A stretch of 6,234 bases of DNA from the NCBI GenBank assembly GCA_030667645.1, contig DAOUVM010000159.1, positions 1-6,234 of the forward strand. The letters run 5' to 3'. Source of the DNA: Ardenticatenales bacterium (GTDB lineage: Bacteria > Chloroflexota > Anaerolineae > Promineifilales > UBA4811). This document shows positions 5,504-6,234 of this stretch, piece by piece. How positions within the stretch are numbered: position 1 is the first letter of the stretch; every line of letters starts with the position of its first letter. The notes under the pieces are model-generated. The model was given only the letters and a program-made list of their open reading frames with translations. It was not told where the DNA came from and did no database searches. The position numbers and the translations under genes are program-made.

Positions 5504-5588
5504 GTGCTTGATCAAAAACAGCTTGGCGGTGTAGTGACCGCTCTGCGTGTGAGTCACCATTGATATCCGGAAGCTAGTCCTTTTCAAG
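5504..5588 (+). repeat. Intergenic repeat family 2, copy C
   Basis: The copy lies in the gap between the reductase and rubrerythrin genes. It begins GTGCTTGATCAAAAACAG, keeps GTGACCGCTCT and GAGTCACCATT, and ends GGAAGCTAGTCC...CAAG. GTGAC (5534-5538) and GTCAC (5553-5557) could pair around a 14-base loop. The rubrerythrin start lies about 50 bp beyond its end. Confidence 0.85.
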
Positions 5589-5595
5589 TGCATAA

Positions 5596-5618
5596 AGCGC
5601 CGCGAGAGGCGCTACAAT
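5596..5618 (+). promoter_or_regulatory. Inverted repeat abutting a -10-like box before rubrerythrin
   Basis: AGCGCC (5596-5601) and GGCGCT (5608-5613) are perfect 6-bp arms around a 6-base loop. The last base overlaps TACAAT (5613-5618), a good -10 match, 23 bases before the rubrerythrin ATG. No good -35 box is seen at 16-18 bp, so a promoter here would depend on an activator or an alternative contact. The dyad may be its operator. No T-run follows, so it is not a terminator. Confidence 0.45.
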
Positions 5619-5640
5619 CACCATCTTTAGGAGGGAGATC

Positions 5641-6144
5641 ATGAGAAAGATGACACAAGCCAATCTGGAAGCCGCTCTTGCCGGTGAGAGCCAAGCAAAC
5701 ATCAAGTACTTGGCCTTTGCCGACAAGGCGGAGCGGGCGGGCTATCCGCACGTAGCGCGGCTGTTCCGGGCCACGGCCTACGCTGAACGAGTTCACGCCA
5801 CAAATCACCTGCGCGAACTGGGCGGCATTGGCGACACGGTCGCCAACCTGGCGGCCGCCATCGAAGGTGAGAACCATGAAAACACCGAGATGTATCCCGC
5901 CTTTGACGCCGTGGCCAAACTCCAGGAAGAAAAGGGGGCAATCCGCAGCATTCACTATGCTCTGGAGGCGGAAAAGGTCCACGAAGTGCTGTACGGCGAG
6001 GCCAAAGAGTCGGTAACGGCCGGCAAGGACATTGAGGATGAGCCGGTTTTCGTCTGTCCGGTTTGCGGGCACACCATCATCGGCGAGGCGCCGGACAGAT
6101 GCCCGGTCTGCGGCCTGCCCAAGAACAAATACCGCGAATTCTAA
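5641..6144 (+). CDS. rbr: Rubrerythrin
   Basis: The 167-residue protein is a cytoplasmic peroxide reductase of anaerobes and microaerophiles. The N-terminal ferritin-like domain holds a di-iron site with Glu16 (in GESQAN), Glu49-x2-His52, the rubrerythrin-specific GENHE glutamates 77 and 80, and Glu111-x2-His114. The C-terminal rubredoxin domain has Cys139/Cys142 (CPVCG) and Cys154/Cys157 (CPVCG), which bind one iron and relay electrons to the di-iron site. All key ligands are present and the length is normal for the short form. AGGAGG (5629-5634) sits 6 bases before the ATG at 5641, which settles the start. The peroxiredoxin gene follows after 16 bp, so the two are almost certainly one transcript. 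The physiological donor is likely a rubredoxin or ferredoxin reduced through the neighbouring reductase (inference). Confidence 0.97.
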   Translation: MRKMTQANLEAALAGESQANIKYLAFADKAERAGYPHVARLFRATAYAERVHATNHLRELGGIGDTVANLAAAIEGENHENTEMYPAFDAVAKLQEEKGAIRSIHYALEAEKVHEVLYGEAKESVTAGKDIEDEPVFVCPVCGHTIIGEAPDRCPVCGLPKNKYREF

Positions 6145-6160
6145 TCGTCAAGGAGGAATG

Positions 6161-6234
6161 ATGACAACAGCACGTGTAGGCAAAAAGGCACCAGGCTTCA
6201 AAGCGTCGGCACATGTTGCAGGCGAGGGCTTTAA
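6161..6234 (+). CDS. Peroxiredoxin (AhpC/TSA family), N-terminal fragment at the right edge
   Basis: Only 24 residues are inside the window: MTTARVGKKAPGF, then KASAHVAGEGF. The VGKxAPxFxAxA opening is characteristic of AhpC/Prx1-type 2-Cys peroxiredoxins, thiol peroxidases that reduce hydrogen peroxide and organic peroxides. The catalytic cysteine lies beyond the edge. AGGAGG (6151-6156) is 4 bases before this ATG; an adjacent ATG at 6158 is only 1 base away and therefore less likely. It starts 16 bp behind rubrerythrin and is probably co-transcribed with it, giving two peroxide-removal enzymes on one message. Confidence 0.8.
   Translation, partial: MTTARVGKKAPGFKASAHVAGEGF

Noticed and set aside
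3180..5588. Family 2 repeats as insertion-sequence ends
   Set aside because: All copies have the same orientation, there is no transposase between them and no target duplication could be seen; the intervening genes are ordinary housekeeping redox genes.

Overview
The window comes from a free-living bacterium with moderately high GC content, and it looks like an anaerobe or microaerophile. Rubrerythrin, ferritin, a PerR-type Fur regulator, a plant-type ferredoxin-NADP reductase and a peroxiredoxin sit together. The gene style (PIG-L deacetylase, MarR and ABC-2 ATPase in one operon, strong AGGAGG sites, short intergenic repeats) would fit Chloroflexota. That lineage is my inference and no marker gene here proves it.

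Left part (1-2670, minus strand): a four-gene run reading leftward. It starts at a textbook -35/-10 promoter with a palindromic operator over the -10 box, followed by a MarR-family regulator, a membrane polyferredoxin (NapH-like 4Fe-4S protein), a PIG-L/LmbE deacetylase and an ABC-2 type ATPase that runs off the left edge. The last three genes are joined by overlapping stop/start codons, so they are translationally coupled.

Middle (2605-3484): about 880 bp with no credible gene. It is densely structured: a small hairpin, an orphan plus-strand promoter-like pair, two diverged copies of a roughly 105-115 bp repeat with a palindromic core, one copy of a second repeat family, a four-unit 9-bp tandem repeat, and then a strong plus-strand promoter.

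Right part (3377-6234, plus strand): an oxidative-stress and iron cluster. Its order is the PerR-like regulator, FtnA-type ferritin, Fpr-type ferredoxin-NADP reductase, rubrerythrin and the start of a peroxiredoxin. The proteins suggest one task: sense peroxide and iron, store Fe(II) that would otherwise drive Fenton chemistry, supply NADPH-derived electrons, and reduce peroxide.

The most unusual signal is a dispersed intergenic repeat present three times in the same orientation. One copy lies upstream of the regulator, one in the ferritin/reductase gap and one in the reductase/rubrerythrin gap. The last two align without gaps over 85 bp. It could be a shared regulatory or RNA element of the redox genes, or a mobile/repetitive element that landed in their spacers.
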